19,516 bases of DNA, taken from contig CALFOA010000278.1 in assembly GCA_937919795.1 (NCBI GenBank), positions 1-19,516 of the forward strand, written 5' to 3'. The position numbers were made by a program, and so were the translations under genes. This stretch comes from an uncultured Neisseria sp. Its GTDB lineage: Bacteria; Pseudomonadota; Gammaproteobacteria; Burkholderiales; Neisseriaceae. Below, one piece after another: positions 1 through 7,432 of the stretch. A model generated the notes under the pieces. The model was not told the DNA's origin and searched no databases. It saw only the letters and a list, made by a program, of their open reading frames with translations. How positions within the stretch are numbered: position 1 is the stretch's first letter; each line of letters opens with the position of its first letter.

Positions 1-1
1 A

Positions 2-811
2 AAGGACGCGGACGGCGCATATGAATGGACGCCCAGCACGCTGACTGCCTTGGGTGAAGATGTGACTGTCCGTCAGGCGTTCCAAGAGGCGGATAATGTG
101 CTGCATGCCGCTGTCGCGGGGATTTCTGAGGTTGTGACTCGTCCGGGATTTATCAATCTGGATTTTGCGGACGTTAAGAATGTGATGAGCATCACCGGTA
201 TGGCTATGATGGGTTCCGGTACTGCTCAAGGTGTCGATCGCGCTCGTTTGGCTACTGAACAGGCGATTGCCAGCCCGCTGTTGGACAATGTGAGCCTCGA
301 CGGTGCGCGCGGTGTATTGGTGAACATCACCACTGCTCCGGGTTGCTTGAAAATGTCTGAATACCGCGAAATCATGCGCGTAGTAAACGAATATGCCCAT
401 CCGGATTCTGAGCGCAAATACGGTACTTCTGAAGATGAAGAAATGCCGGAAGACGCGATTCGTGTGACCATTATCGCCACTGGCTTGAAAGAGGCATTCC
501 ATTCTGCTGCTGCGCCTACCGGTAGTATGCGCCAAGCTGCACGAGCCCAGCAGCAGCAAGGTGGTCGCCATCATCAAGGTGGCGCCGGTTACAGCGCGGC
601 TGAGTTTGACGCATTGGCAGCAGCGGCAGCGGCCTTTGATGACCACGACCGAAGCCAACAACAGTATCCTAATATTGACAATGTGATTCGTTCGGGGCGC
701 GGTGCACGCAATATGAACTTGTCTGCCGCTGATTATGCTGATAAGAGTTTCTTGGATGATTTGGAAATTCCGGCTATGTTACGCCGCAAACAGAATCAGA
801 ATAACGAATAA
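2..811 (+). CDS. ftsZ: Cell division protein FtsZ, C-terminal part (5' end outside window)
   Basis: FtsZ is the tubulin-like GTPase that polymerises at midcell into the Z ring and recruits the divisome. The reading frame is open from position 2, so the gene starts upstream and the nucleotide-binding domain with the GGGTGTG loop is not visible. What is seen is the synergy (T7) loop INLDFAD, whose aspartates complete the GTPase site of the neighbouring subunit, then the C-terminal domain segment GARGVLVNITTAPG. A variable linker follows, rich in Gln, Gly and His with a run of six Ala. The protein ends with the conserved C-terminal peptide DDLEIPAMLRRK, the docking site for FtsA, ZipA and similar partners. 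The TTG at position 50 is internal to the protein, not a start. A strong terminator follows 33 bases after the stop codon, so ftsZ is probably the last gene of its transcript. Confidence 0.97.
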   Translation, partial: KDADGAYEWTPSTLTALGEDVTVRQAFQEADNVLHAAVAGISEVVTRPGFINLDFADVKNVMSITGMAMMGSGTAQGVDRARLATEQAIASPLLDNVSLDGARGVLVNITTAPGCLKMSEYREIMRVVNEYAHPDSERKYGTSEDEEMPEDAIRVTIIATGLKEAFHSAAAPTGSMRQAARAQQQQGGRHHQGGAGYSAAEFDALAAAAAAFDDHDRSQQQYPNIDNVIRSGRGARNMNLSAADYADKSFLDDLEIPAMLRRKQNQNNE

Positions 812-843
812 TCTTATTTGTTGATCAAAAAGAAATTGATGAA

Positions 844-873
844 ACAGCCGAAATACATTTCGGCTGTTTTTTT
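844..873 (+). terminator. Rho-independent terminator of ftsZ
   Basis: Perfect 11-bp inverted repeat ACAGCCGAAAT / ATTTCGGCTGT (844-854 and 857-867) running directly into a T tract (867-873). It lies 33 bases after the ftsZ stop. It contains no DUS, unlike most other terminators in this window. Confidence 0.9.
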
Positions 874-909
874 ATTTGGATAGCGGAGTTTAATAGGATA
901 AAAGCCAAT

Positions 910-940
910 ATGCCTGTCTGAAAGTGTTTCAGACAGGCAT
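910..940. repeat. Inverted DUS pair between ftsZ and pilY1
   Basis: Perfect 14-bp arms ATGCCTGTCTGAAA and its complement (910-923 and 927-940) around a 3-base loop. This is the wadsworthii-type DNA uptake sequence in the usual tail-to-tail arrangement. There is no T tract on either side, so its value as a terminator is uncertain. It sits between the convergent ftsZ and pilY1-like genes and could act as a back-up stop for both. Confidence 0.85.
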
Positions 941-1063
941 TGATTATAGGTAGGTTGACTTGCAGGCCCAAGCGGAGTCGGTTTGCATTATTGGGTTTTG
1001 GCGTTCAAACCAAGCCTCAATATTATGCTGGATTTGATTTTCGAAAACGCTCGAATTTACGAT

Positions 1064-1077
1064 AGGCCTGTCTGAAA
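1064..1077 (+). repeat. Single DUS copy
   Basis: AGGCCTGTCTGAAA, an unpaired uptake sequence with an AGG rather than ATG 5' end. It lies in the gap 874-1115. No gene is evident in that gap. Confidence 0.7.
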
Positions 1078-1115
1078 CAAGCGCGTGGTATGCAAAACAA
1101 TAAGTTTTTTCGCTG

Positions 1116-1145
1116 TATAAAAATACCCGGTTGAACCGGGTATTT
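1116..1145 (-). terminator. Rho-independent terminator of the PilY1-like gene
   Basis: Perfect 12-bp stem AAATACCCGGTT / AACCGGGTATTT (1121-1132 and 1134-1145). On the minus strand a five-T run follows the stem. It lies 18 bases beyond the stop codon of the PilY1-like gene. Confidence 0.85.
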
Positions 1146-1162
1146 AAACACACTTAAATTTT

Positions 1163-4100
1163 TTAGAATATCTCGCGCCAATTGATGCGGCGGACAGAGT
1201 TGCTACAGGCCGGGCCAGCCGTAGCCATGCTGCCAACCGGTGTGGTGGTGTTGCCGCTCAGACCGGTTTGTAGATAGGGTTGATAACCGTTGTTGAAGCA
1301 AGTATTTCTAGGGGGGGCAGGGTTTTTGTTTAAGCTCTGATCTGTACCAGAACCACCACCTTGGCCATCAGATGTTAGCGGGTTGTTTGCCCGATCTTCC
1401 TTATTGTTGGTACTTTCGGGGTAAACCAATACCTGGGATAGCAAACCTTCAAATAGCTTTCCGCTCGGGTAAAAGCCATCAACTAGAGTTGGGTGGCTAT
1501 CGTATATCAAGCGCGCATCCTTATTGGTTAAGCCACCGCCATTGGTACTGTTGATGGCTAGGCTGCGGCTCTTGGCTGAGGTGGTTTTGCTATAGGTGCT
1601 GGCAACACAAGGATCGGCACCGCCACTGTTTTGCTCGGATTCGGTAACGCTATACATCCGGGTGGTAAACAAAGCGGTTCGCAGCAGCATAGAAGGTTGC
1701 ACGACGACACGTTCACCGGTGCCGGCGGTCAAGTTTATGGTCCAGCCTTTATGAACGGTCGGATCCAGAACCTGATTGCTGAGGTAATAATAACCGTCTC
1801 TCTCGGTGAAGTTTTGTGTCAGCAATTGGTCTGCTGTAGCGGTAGCGCCGGTGGTACTTGTGTCGTCATAAATGCCATAGAGCGCCTGAGATTCTGTGCT
1901 GTTTAAATCTTCTGAGTAGATTTCGCTACCGGTTCCAAATATCACCACATATACGCCATTAATGCGACGGGAAATGGTGGGTGCGGTGGTAATCGGTTGG
2001 CCGCCTTTGCCACTGAAGATTTTAACTGCCGACCAAGTATCCGGTGTGCCACGCAAATCGAAGCGGAACATATTGCCTGCATAGTCACCGGCATAGGCGA
2101 GATCGTAGACGCCATCGAAGTTGGTATCAAGCAGGGTCGGAGTGGCTAAGCCGCCGGAGCCTTCGGGAGCGGTAATCTTGCCCAGCAGCTTGCCCGGTTG
2201 GCTGTCACTTACGGCTTTGCCGCCTGCGGCTGCTTCTTGTCCCAACATGTCGTAGACATACAGGGCGGTTTCTTGGTTGGAGCTGGAAGTGGGTTTGTTT
2301 TCCGGAAAACCGCTGGCGAGGAAGCCGGCATAGCGGATGTTTTGGGTAATATCAACGGGCTGTCCAGCAGTGCGCTGGATGGAAATGCGACCGATTTTCG
2401 GCGTACCAACAGTGTAACCCAAAGTATTTTCACTGCCTTTTGGCGTTTCGAATAGGGGGACACCGGTTTTCCAAGTACTGCTACCGGCGCTTAAGGCAAC
2501 ATCATTGCCAGTTGCGCGATTTTTGCCGCCAACATTTAAAGCGTAAGCGCCGCGGCCACCTTGTCCCATCGCGCCAAACATAAAAATCTGGCTGTTTTCA
2601 TTGGTCGGGGTACGTAGCAGGGTAAAGCCACCGTTAACCATATAACGGTGCGGGCGATCGCTGCTTTGGCCGTAATCTGGGTGGGCGAGGTCTTTCAAGG
2701 TTTTGGCCAAGGTGGTGGGCGTTCCACGACCGTCGCTGCGTTCCATAGCGGCGGGCATATAGCTCAGCAGTAAATCATATGGGTGTGTAGCATTGGCATC
2801 GGGATTACTGCGGAATAGATGTACCATGCCGTCGTTGGCCGCAGCAGCTAAAAACTCATCACGATTACCGCGGGAGCGATCGCCGATGGCGCGTACCGAG
2901 CCGTCGATAATATCGCCTAAGTCGCGAGTGTCTGCGGCGCGTTCGCGGTAGGCTTGAGAATATTTGCGGTTAGCGGCTAAATCTTTGATGACAGTATCAT
3001 TGGTGATGTTGCCGTTAAGCCTGCGGACGGTCCAAGGAAGGAGTGCGTCGCGCCATTCGTTTTGGTCGGCGGCGTTGGGGCTGATGGTGTTGAAATATTC
3101 GTTGTTAACTAAATTGGGCTGCTTGACCAGTTCTTCTGCAAAATAGGTGCCGTTGCCGGTGTTGACTAGGGTTTGTCGGTTGTTGAATGAAGGTTGTTTA
3201 AATGCTACGGCGGTATCGGGTGAACCGTCGGCTTTGAGTTTGAAGAAGCGTAATTGGCTGCTCCAAGAAGCCGTATCAAGGTAGACAACGGCGGCACTGC
3301 CGGGAGCACCGCTGCTGCGGGTAACTGCCGGCGTTGTGGTGCCGTAAGAAGAGCCAGTGGTATTGGCCGATTCTGAGGAAATTCCGTCAAAAATACTTCT
3401 AATTTGAGCGAGCAGGTCGGCACCGTTTTCGGTGGAGAAATAATAATTCGGTCTGCTGGCACCTTCTTGCAGATAAGTTCTGCCTGCATTGGTTAGGGCA
3501 TTGCCGAAGCCGATGGTAAAGGTTTCGGCAGTTTGGCTGGCAAATTTGCTTCTGGTTATGCCGTTTACCGTTTCTTGCGGATCGGCTGGATCGCCGTTCC
3601 AACTTTTGCCAGCGGCATCGTTGCCGGAGGTTTTGAAGTCGTTAACAGCTAATTTTTTGCTGAAAAAGCCTAAACCGTCGTTGCGATCCCAAAGTGTGTC
3701 ATAAGAACCATTTGAAAGGTAAACACAAGAGCCAGCATTCCTTGAGCCGAAGTAGGGATCATTGAGATTGCCGAGAGTAGGTGAATTTAAGTGACGCCAC
3801 TGTGAGGTTAAGCAACTTAAGTTGGAATCGCCGTCAGAGACCAACAGAATGTAGTTTTTTTGGCAGCGATATTGAGTGGAGTCGCGGATAAACTGGCTCA
3901 CTTCATAATAACGACGGGTAGTGGGTGTGCCGCCGTCGGCAGTGATGCCATTGACGCGGCGCATCATATCGTTATGGTTGGTGGTATAGCCATCGAGGCT
4001 GACGCCGGAGCCGCCGTTTCGATTAAGGGTTTGCAGACTCCAGTTGACGGTATCAGTGTATTGGGTCAATACCTGATTTAGTACATTTTTGGTGATGTTG

Positions 4101-4327
4101 AGTTTAGATGCGCCGGATTTTCCGTTTGGGCTGTTGTTCATACTGCCCGAATCGTCAATTAGGAACATGACGTTTGGTTTGACATTGCCGCTGCCGCCGC
4201 TAGTAATGGCTTGGTTGTCGAGTACAAATGGGGTATCGGCCATTTTTGCGCCAGCATATAGGGGAAAAAGCGCTAAGGCAAAGAGTGTGTGTTTGGTTAA
4301 GGGTTTGATGTTGTTTGATATTTTCAG
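1163..4327 (-). CDS. PilY1/PilC-type type IV pilus biogenesis factor / adhesin, von Willebrand A type; start codon non-canonical
   Basis: PilY1/PilC proteins are exported, promote type IV pilus extension and mediate adhesion. Counting from the first ATG (4243), a VWA domain begins at once: MIDAS residues are D30-x-S32-x-S34, T106 and D137. The C-terminal half carries the PilY1 beta-propeller with a calcium-loop motif DTNFDGVYDLAYAGD near residue 705. The end RRINWREIF is typical of the family. The ATG at 4243 would give a cytoplasmic protein, but the same frame is open upstream and encodes a convincing signal peptide, KISNNIKPLTKHTLFALALF followed by PLYAGA. No ATG, GTG or TTG lies between the upstream in-frame stop and 4243. 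I place the start at the CTG at 4327, in the context CTG-AAA-ATA. That gives 1054 residues, the usual PilC length. ATT or ATA starts slightly upstream, or a pseudogene in the OFF state, are alternatives. A G7 tract lies at 1311-1317. Confidence 0.88.
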   Translation of the reverse strand: MKISNNIKPLTKHTLFALALFPLYAGAKMADTPFVLDNQAITSGGSGNVKPNVMFLIDDSGSMNNSPNGKSGASKLNITKNVLNQVLTQYTDTVNWSLQTLNRNGGSGVSLDGYTTNHNDMMRRVNGITADGGTPTTRRYYEVSQFIRDSTQYRCQKNYILLVSDGDSNLSCLTSQWRHLNSPTLGNLNDPYFGSRNAGSCVYLSNGSYDTLWDRNDGLGFFSKKLAVNDFKTSGNDAAGKSWNGDPADPQETVNGITRSKFASQTAETFTIGFGNALTNAGRTYLQEGASRPNYYFSTENGADLLAQIRSIFDGISSESANTTGSSYGTTTPAVTRSSGAPGSAAVVYLDTASWSSQLRFFKLKADGSPDTAVAFKQPSFNNRQTLVNTGNGTYFAEELVKQPNLVNNEYFNTISPNAADQNEWRDALLPWTVRRLNGNITNDTVIKDLAANRKYSQAYRERAADTRDLGDIIDGSVRAIGDRSRGNRDEFLAAAANDGMVHLFRSNPDANATHPYDLLLSYMPAAMERSDGRGTPTTLAKTLKDLAHPDYGQSSDRPHRYMVNGGFTLLRTPTNENSQIFMFGAMGQGGRGAYALNVGGKNRATGNDVALSAGSSTWKTGVPLFETPKGSENTLGYTVGTPKIGRISIQRTAGQPVDITQNIRYAGFLASGFPENKPTSSSNQETALYVYDMLGQEAAAGGKAVSDSQPGKLLGKITAPEGSGGLATPTLLDTNFDGVYDLAYAGDYAGNMFRFDLRGTPDTWSAVKIFSGKGGQPITTAPTISRRINGVYVVIFGTGSEIYSEDLNSTESQALYGIYDDTSTTGATATADQLLTQNFTERDGYYYLSNQVLDPTVHKGWTINLTAGTGERVVVQPSMLLRTALFTTRMYSVTESEQNSGGADPCVASTYSKTTSAKSRSLAINSTNGGGLTNKDARLIYDSHPTLVDGFYPSGKLFEGLLSQVLVYPESTNNKEDRANNPLTSDGQGGGSGTDQSLNKNPAPPRNTCFNNGYQPYLQTGLSGNTTTPVGSMATAGPACSNSVRRINWREIF

Positions 4328-4380
4328 ATTCGCAATTATATTGTTCGCCTCGGTAAAGGATGACGAAACAAAGGTTAGCC

Positions 4381-4386
4381 ACTATA
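4381..4386 (-). promoter_or_regulatory. Candidate -10 box for the PilY1-like gene
   Basis: Minus-strand TATAGT lies about 54 bases upstream of the proposed CTG start. No good -35 box is at the right distance. A perfect TATAAT further up at 4502-4507 (minus strand) is a competing candidate that would give a leader of roughly 170 bases. The sequence alone does not decide between them. Confidence 0.25.
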
Positions 4387-4402
4387 GAAGTGAAGGAGGC
4401 TA

Positions 4403-4480
4403 ATGGAACATTGGTTTGTAATAATGTTTAGCGGAAATATTGTTGTTGTTAATATTTTTTGTGAAATTAAAGGCTTATGA
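4403..4480 (+). CDS. Possible 25-residue peptide ORF with a strong Shine-Dalgarno, divergent from pilY1
   Basis: A short ORF (begins MEHWFVIMF, ends EIKGL) is preceded by a full AAGGAGG at 4393-4399, three bases before its ATG at 4403. The peptide is mostly hydrophobic. It lies on the strand opposite the pilY1-like gene, within its upstream region. There is no recognisable product, no clear promoter, and the SD-to-ATG spacing is shorter than optimal. It could be a leader peptide, a remnant or chance. Confidence 0.2.
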   Translation: MEHWFVIMFSGNIVVVNIFCEIKGL

Positions 4481-4581
4481 AGTGTTCTCTAAGCTGTTGT
4501 CATTATACTCATCGCGGGATTGTAGGATGGTTGGGTGAGCCGTAATCGGTATAAAAAATGAGGTGAACGGCAGCAAAATGT

Positions 4582-4641
4582 AAAAAATGCCTGTCTGAAA
4601 ATAAGCAAAGTATGTACTTTGCTTATTTTCAGACAGGCATT
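4582..4641 (-). terminator. Terminator of fba built on an extended DUS pair
   Basis: Perfect 27-bp inverted repeat (4586-4612 and 4615-4641) with a 2-base centre. The outer 14-16 bp of each arm is the DUS; the inner part, AAATAAGCAAAGTA-like, extends the stem beyond it. On the minus strand a six-T tract (complement of 4582-4587) follows. It begins 40 bases after the fba stop. The rest of 4328-4681 holds only the candidate pilY1 promoter elements and the small ORF listed separately. Confidence 0.9.
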
Positions 4642-4681
4642 AAGTAGAAATATGTTTATATTTCTATAGTGATAGTTTCGT

Positions 4682-5746
4682 TTATTTTACAATTTGAGCC
4701 AATTCGCCTTTGGCGTATTTCTCGGCCATTTTCTCCAATGAAATAGGCTTGATTTTGCTGGCTTGGCCTTCGCAGCCAAAAGCCAGATAGCGGGCAACGC
4801 AGATGTCTTTCATCGCGGTAACGGTTTTGGCCAGATATTTGCGCGGGTCGAATTCGGCGGGGTTTTCGGCCATGAATTTGCGGATGGCGCCGGTAGAGGC
4901 CAGGCGCAGGTCAGTGTCGATGTTGACTTTGCGCACGCCGTGTTTGATGCCTTCTACGATTTCTTCTACCGGTACGCCGTAGGTTTCGCCGATGGCGCCG
5001 CCGTGTTCATTGATGATTTTCAGCCATTCTTGCGGAACAGAGCTGGAGCCGTGCATCACGATGTGGGTGTTGGGCAGGGCGGCGTGGATTTCTTTGATGC
5101 GGTCGATGCGCAATACGTCGCCTGTGGGCGGACGGGTAAATTTATACGCGCCGTGGCTGGTGCCGATGGCGATGGCCAAGGCATCCACGCCGGTGTCGCG
5201 AACGAAGCGGGTGGCGTCTTCTACGCTGGTGAGCATTTGGTCGTGCGAGAGTTTGCCGACAGCTCCTACACCGTCTTCTTCACCGGCTTCACCGGTTTCC
5301 AGATTGCCCAGTACACCGATTTCGCCTTCTACCGATACGCCGCAGGCATGGGAGAATTCGACCACTCTGCGGGTGGTTTCCACGTTGTATTCATAGCTGG
5401 AAGGGGTTTTGCCGTCTTCCATCAGCGAGCCGTCCATCATCACGGATGAGAAGCCGAGCTGGATAGAGCGTTGGCACACGTCGGGTGAAGCGCCGTGGTC
5501 TTGGTGCATCACCACCGGAATGTGTGGGAATTCTTCAACGGCGGCCAAAATCAGGTGGCGTAGAAAAGGCGCACCGGCATATTTGCGTGCGCCTGCGCTG
5601 GCTTGCACAATCACGGGAGCGTTAACCTGGTCGGCGGCTTCCATAATGGCGCGCATTTGTTCGAGGTTGTTTACGTTGAAGGCGGGCAGGCCGTAGCTGT
5701 TTTCTGCCGCGTGATCCAGTAATTGGCGCATGGAAACGAGTGCCAT
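4682..5746 (-). CDS. fba: Class II fructose-1,6-bisphosphate aldolase
   Basis: Catalyses the reversible, zinc-dependent cleavage of fructose 1,6-bisphosphate to dihydroxyacetone phosphate and glyceraldehyde 3-phosphate in glycolysis and gluconeogenesis. The 354-residue length is typical of the CbbA-like class II branch. Visible site residues are the MHQDHG motif (catalytic D83, zinc ligand H84), E140/E142 in VEGEIG, H198 in [10 protein letters not shown]232 in VMHGSSS and NIDTD at 275-279. The ATG at 5746 is preceded by AGGAG at a seven-base spacing. The gene lies downstream of pgk in the same direction, but a DUS terminator and an extended -10 promoter separate them, so it is probably transcribed on its own. 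Long ORFs on the opposite strand (4763-5449, 4992-5396) are GC-rich shadows. Confidence 0.97.
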   Translation of the reverse strand: MALVSMRQLLDHAAENSYGLPAFNVNNLEQMRAIMEAADQVNAPVIVQASAGARKYAGAPFLRHLILAAVEEFPHIPVVMHQDHGASPDVCQRSIQLGFSSVMMDGSLMEDGKTPSSYEYNVETTRRVVEFSHACGVSVEGEIGVLGNLETGEAGEEDGVGAVGKLSHDQMLTSVEDATRFVRDTGVDALAIAIGTSHGAYKFTRPPTGDVLRIDRIKEIHAALPNTHIVMHGSSSVPQEWLKIINEHGGAIGETYGVPVEEIVEGIKHGVRKVNIDTDLRLASTGAIRKFMAENPAEFDPRKYLAKTVTAMKDICVARYLAFGCEGQASKIKPISLEKMAEKYAKGELAQIVK

Positions 5747-5790
5747 TGTTGAGCTCCTGTGTAAATGTAGTGGGATGTAGTTGAACGGGT

Positions 5791-5799
5791 ATTATAGCA
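5791..5799 (-). promoter_or_regulatory. Extended -10 promoter of fba
   Basis: Minus-strand TGCTATAAT is a perfect TATAAT with the TGn extension, 45 bases upstream of the fba ATG. The -35 region is an AT-rich tract with no consensus match, which suits an extended -10 promoter. Confidence 0.6.
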
Positions 5800-5874
5800 G
5801 CGGACTTAGAAAAAAATAAATTTTTTCGGTTTATTTTGACGCTATCGGCGATAAGCGGTAGACGTTTGTTAAAC

Positions 5875-5912
5875 AAAATGCCTGTCTGAAAATAGGTTTT
5901 CAGACAGGCATT
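5875..5912 (-). terminator. Terminator of pgk built on a DUS pair
   Basis: Perfect 16-bp arms (5877-5892 and 5897-5912) around TAGG, each arm a DUS. On the minus strand the stem runs into a four-T run ending in TTTTGTTT. It starts 25 bases after the pgk stop and separates pgk from fba. Confidence 0.85.
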
Positions 5913-5937
5913 GATATTGAAAATGCGGTTTAACGGT

Positions 5938-7116
5938 TTAACCGGCAAATTTTTCCAGCGCGGCTACGGCAGGCAATTCTTTGCCTTCCAAGAACTCCAA
6001 GAACGCGCCGCCGCCGGTGGAAATGTAGCTGATTTGCTCGGTTACGCCGAATTTGGCAATTGCCGCCAAGGTGTCGCCGCCGCCGGCAATTGAGAAGGCC
6101 GGGCTTTCGGCAATCGCTTTGGCCAGCACTTCGGTGCCGCCGGCGAATTGGTCGAACTCAAACACGCCGACCGGGCCGTTCCATACGATGGTACCGGCTT
6201 TTTTCAGCAGCTCGGCCAACTGGGCGGCCGATTGCGGGCCGATGTCGAGAATCATATCGTCGGCTGCTACCGCATCGATAGATTTGGTTTCGGCTGCGGC
6301 GCTTTCGGCAAATTCTTTGGCGGTGACCACATCCACCGGCAGCGGTACCACGCCGCCTTTGGCTGCCATTTTGGCGATGATTTTTTTGGCTTCGTCCACC
6401 AAATCGGCTTCGGCCAGCGATTTGCCGATCGGCTTGCCTTCAGCCAACAGGAAGGTGTTGGCGATGCCGCCGCCGACAATCAGTTGATCCACTTTATCGG
6501 CCAGGCTTTCCAGAATGGTGAGCTTGGTCGACACTTTGCTGCCGGCCACAATTGCCACCATCGGGCGGGCGGGTTCTTTCAAGGCTTTGCCCAAGGCATC
6601 CAGCTCGCCAGACATCAAAATGCCGGCTACCGATACGGGCGCCGCAGCGGCCACCGCTTCGGTAGAGGCTTGCGCGCGGTGGGCGGCACCGAAGGCGTCG
6701 TTCACGAATACGTCGCACAAGGCGGCATAGGCTTTGCCGAGTTCGGCATCGTTTTTCTTCTCGCCTTTGTTTATGCGCACGTTTTGCAGCATGGCCACTT
6801 CACCGGCCGCCAGCGCGGGTTTGTTTTCGCGCCAGTCGTTTAATACTTTCACTTCTTTGCCCAACAGTTTGCCCAGATGCGCGGCCACCGGCGCCACATC
6901 GTCTTCGGGGTGGAATTCGCCTTCGGTGGGGCGACCCAAGTGCGACATCACAATCACGGATGCGCTGTTATCCAATGCAAATTGAATGGAAGCGAGCGAG
7001 GCGCGGATGCGGGTGTCGTCGCTGATGTTGCCGTCTTTGAACGGTACGTTCATGTCGGCACGAATCAATACGGTTTTGCCTTGCAGGTTTTGGTCGGTCA
7101 GTTTCAAAAATGCCAT
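5938..7116 (-). CDS. pgk: Phosphoglycerate kinase
   Basis: Transfers a phosphoryl group between 1,3-bisphosphoglycerate and ADP, the first ATP-yielding step of glycolysis. The 392 residues match a typical bacterial PGK. N-domain substrate motifs are RADMNVP (residues 19-25) and SHLGRP. The nucleotide site is seen as GSKVSTKLT, and the C-terminal hinge and phosphate-binding segment as GGGDTLAAI followed by [13 protein letters not shown]. The ATG at 7116 has GGAGA upstream at good spacing and a TATAAT box at 7159-7164. It lies between hemL and fba, all on the minus strand. The DUS hairpin that should insulate it from hemL has been split by an inserted element. Confidence 0.97.
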   Translation of the reverse strand: MAFLKLTDQNLQGKTVLIRADMNVPFKDGNISDDTRIRASLASIQFALDNSASVIVMSHLGRPTEGEFHPEDDVAPVAAHLGKLLGKEVKVLNDWRENKPALAAGEVAMLQNVRINKGEKKNDAELGKAYAALCDVFVNDAFGAAHRAQASTEAVAAAAPVSVAGILMSGELDALGKALKEPARPMVAIVAGSKVSTKLTILESLADKVDQLIVGGGIANTFLLAEGKPIGKSLAEADLVDEAKKIIAKMAAKGGVVPLPVDVVTAKEFAESAAAETKSIDAVAADDMILDIGPQSAAQLAELLKKAGTIVWNGPVGVFEFDQFAGGTEVLAKAIAESPAFSIAGGGDTLAAIAKFGVTEQISYISTGGGAFLEFLEGKELPAVAALEKFAG

Positions 7117-7158
7117 GGGTTTCTCCGTTGGATATAAAGAAGTTTAATGAACGGTTTG

Positions 7159-7164
7159 ATTATA
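7159..7164 (-). promoter_or_regulatory. Candidate -10 box of pgk
   Basis: Perfect TATAAT on the minus strand, 43 bases upstream of the pgk ATG. No convincing -35 box is at 16-18 bases. Confidence 0.45.
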
Positions 7165-7220
7165 GTGTAAAGAAGGGAGAACGGGTATAGCGTGCGGATT
7201 AACGTATGGCTTACATCGAT

Positions 7221-7420
7221 AAAATGCCTGAGGCCTTTGCAAAAACACCATCTGCGGCGCATTTCTGCGTTGTGCGCTGCTCGCTCGCTTGTCTATCTTC
7301 ATGATATGCCTGCGCTCGCTGTGCTGCTACGCCTTGAACTGCATCCACATCTGGTATTTTTGCAAAGGCCTCTTCCTGTCTGAAAAGAAATGAAGTGAAT
7401 TTTTTTCAGACAGGCATTTT
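7221..7420 (-). terminator. DUS hairpin downstream of hemL, split by an insertion
   Basis: The left part AAAATGCCT (7221-7229) and the continuation CCTGTCTGAAAA (7375-7386) together rebuild a DUS arm. That arm is perfectly complementary over 18 bp to 7403-7420. The 143-bp element at 7230-7372 sits inside the left arm. In its intact form this would have been the hemL terminator, starting 13 bases after the stop codon. The T-rich loop is still present. Whether it still terminates is unknown. Confidence 0.75.
7230..7372. mobile_element. 143-bp MITE-like element with 21-bp terminal inverted repeats
   Basis: Terminal repeats run 7230-7250 (GAGGCCTTTGCAAAAACACCA) and 7352-7372, complementary at 20 of 21 positions. 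No transposase fits inside. From memory, the GAGGCCTTTGCAAAA end resembles the ends of neisserial IS5-family elements such as IS1106, so this is probably a non-autonomous derivative; that link is inference. CCT occurs on both flanks, with two extra T on the right, and could mark a target duplication. The rest of the 7117-7432 gap holds the pgk -10 box and the broken DUS hairpin. Confidence 0.75.
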
Positions 7421-7432
7421 ATTGAATAGCGA

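Noticed and set aside
944..1153. 69-codon minus-strand ORF in the ftsZ/pilY1 gap
   Set aside because: Starts inside the pilY1 terminator stem, has no SD, spans a DUS and shows no recognisable protein features.
4200..4382. 60-codon minus-strand ORF starting GTG at 4382, overlapping the pilY1 signal region
   Set aside because: Different frame, no signal or domain features; considered as a frameshifted pilY1 start but it does not resemble a signal peptide.
4763..5449. 228-codon ORF antisense to fba
   Set aside because: Shadow frame of a strongly supported gene; composition (many Phe, Ala, Gly, Val) is typical of antisense reading of GC-rich coding DNA. The same applies to 6148-6843 (pgk) and 8129-8656 (hemL).
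7192..7383. 63-codon plus-strand ORF across the MITE-like element
   Set aside because: Simply the open frame of the repeat; no SD and too short for a transposase.
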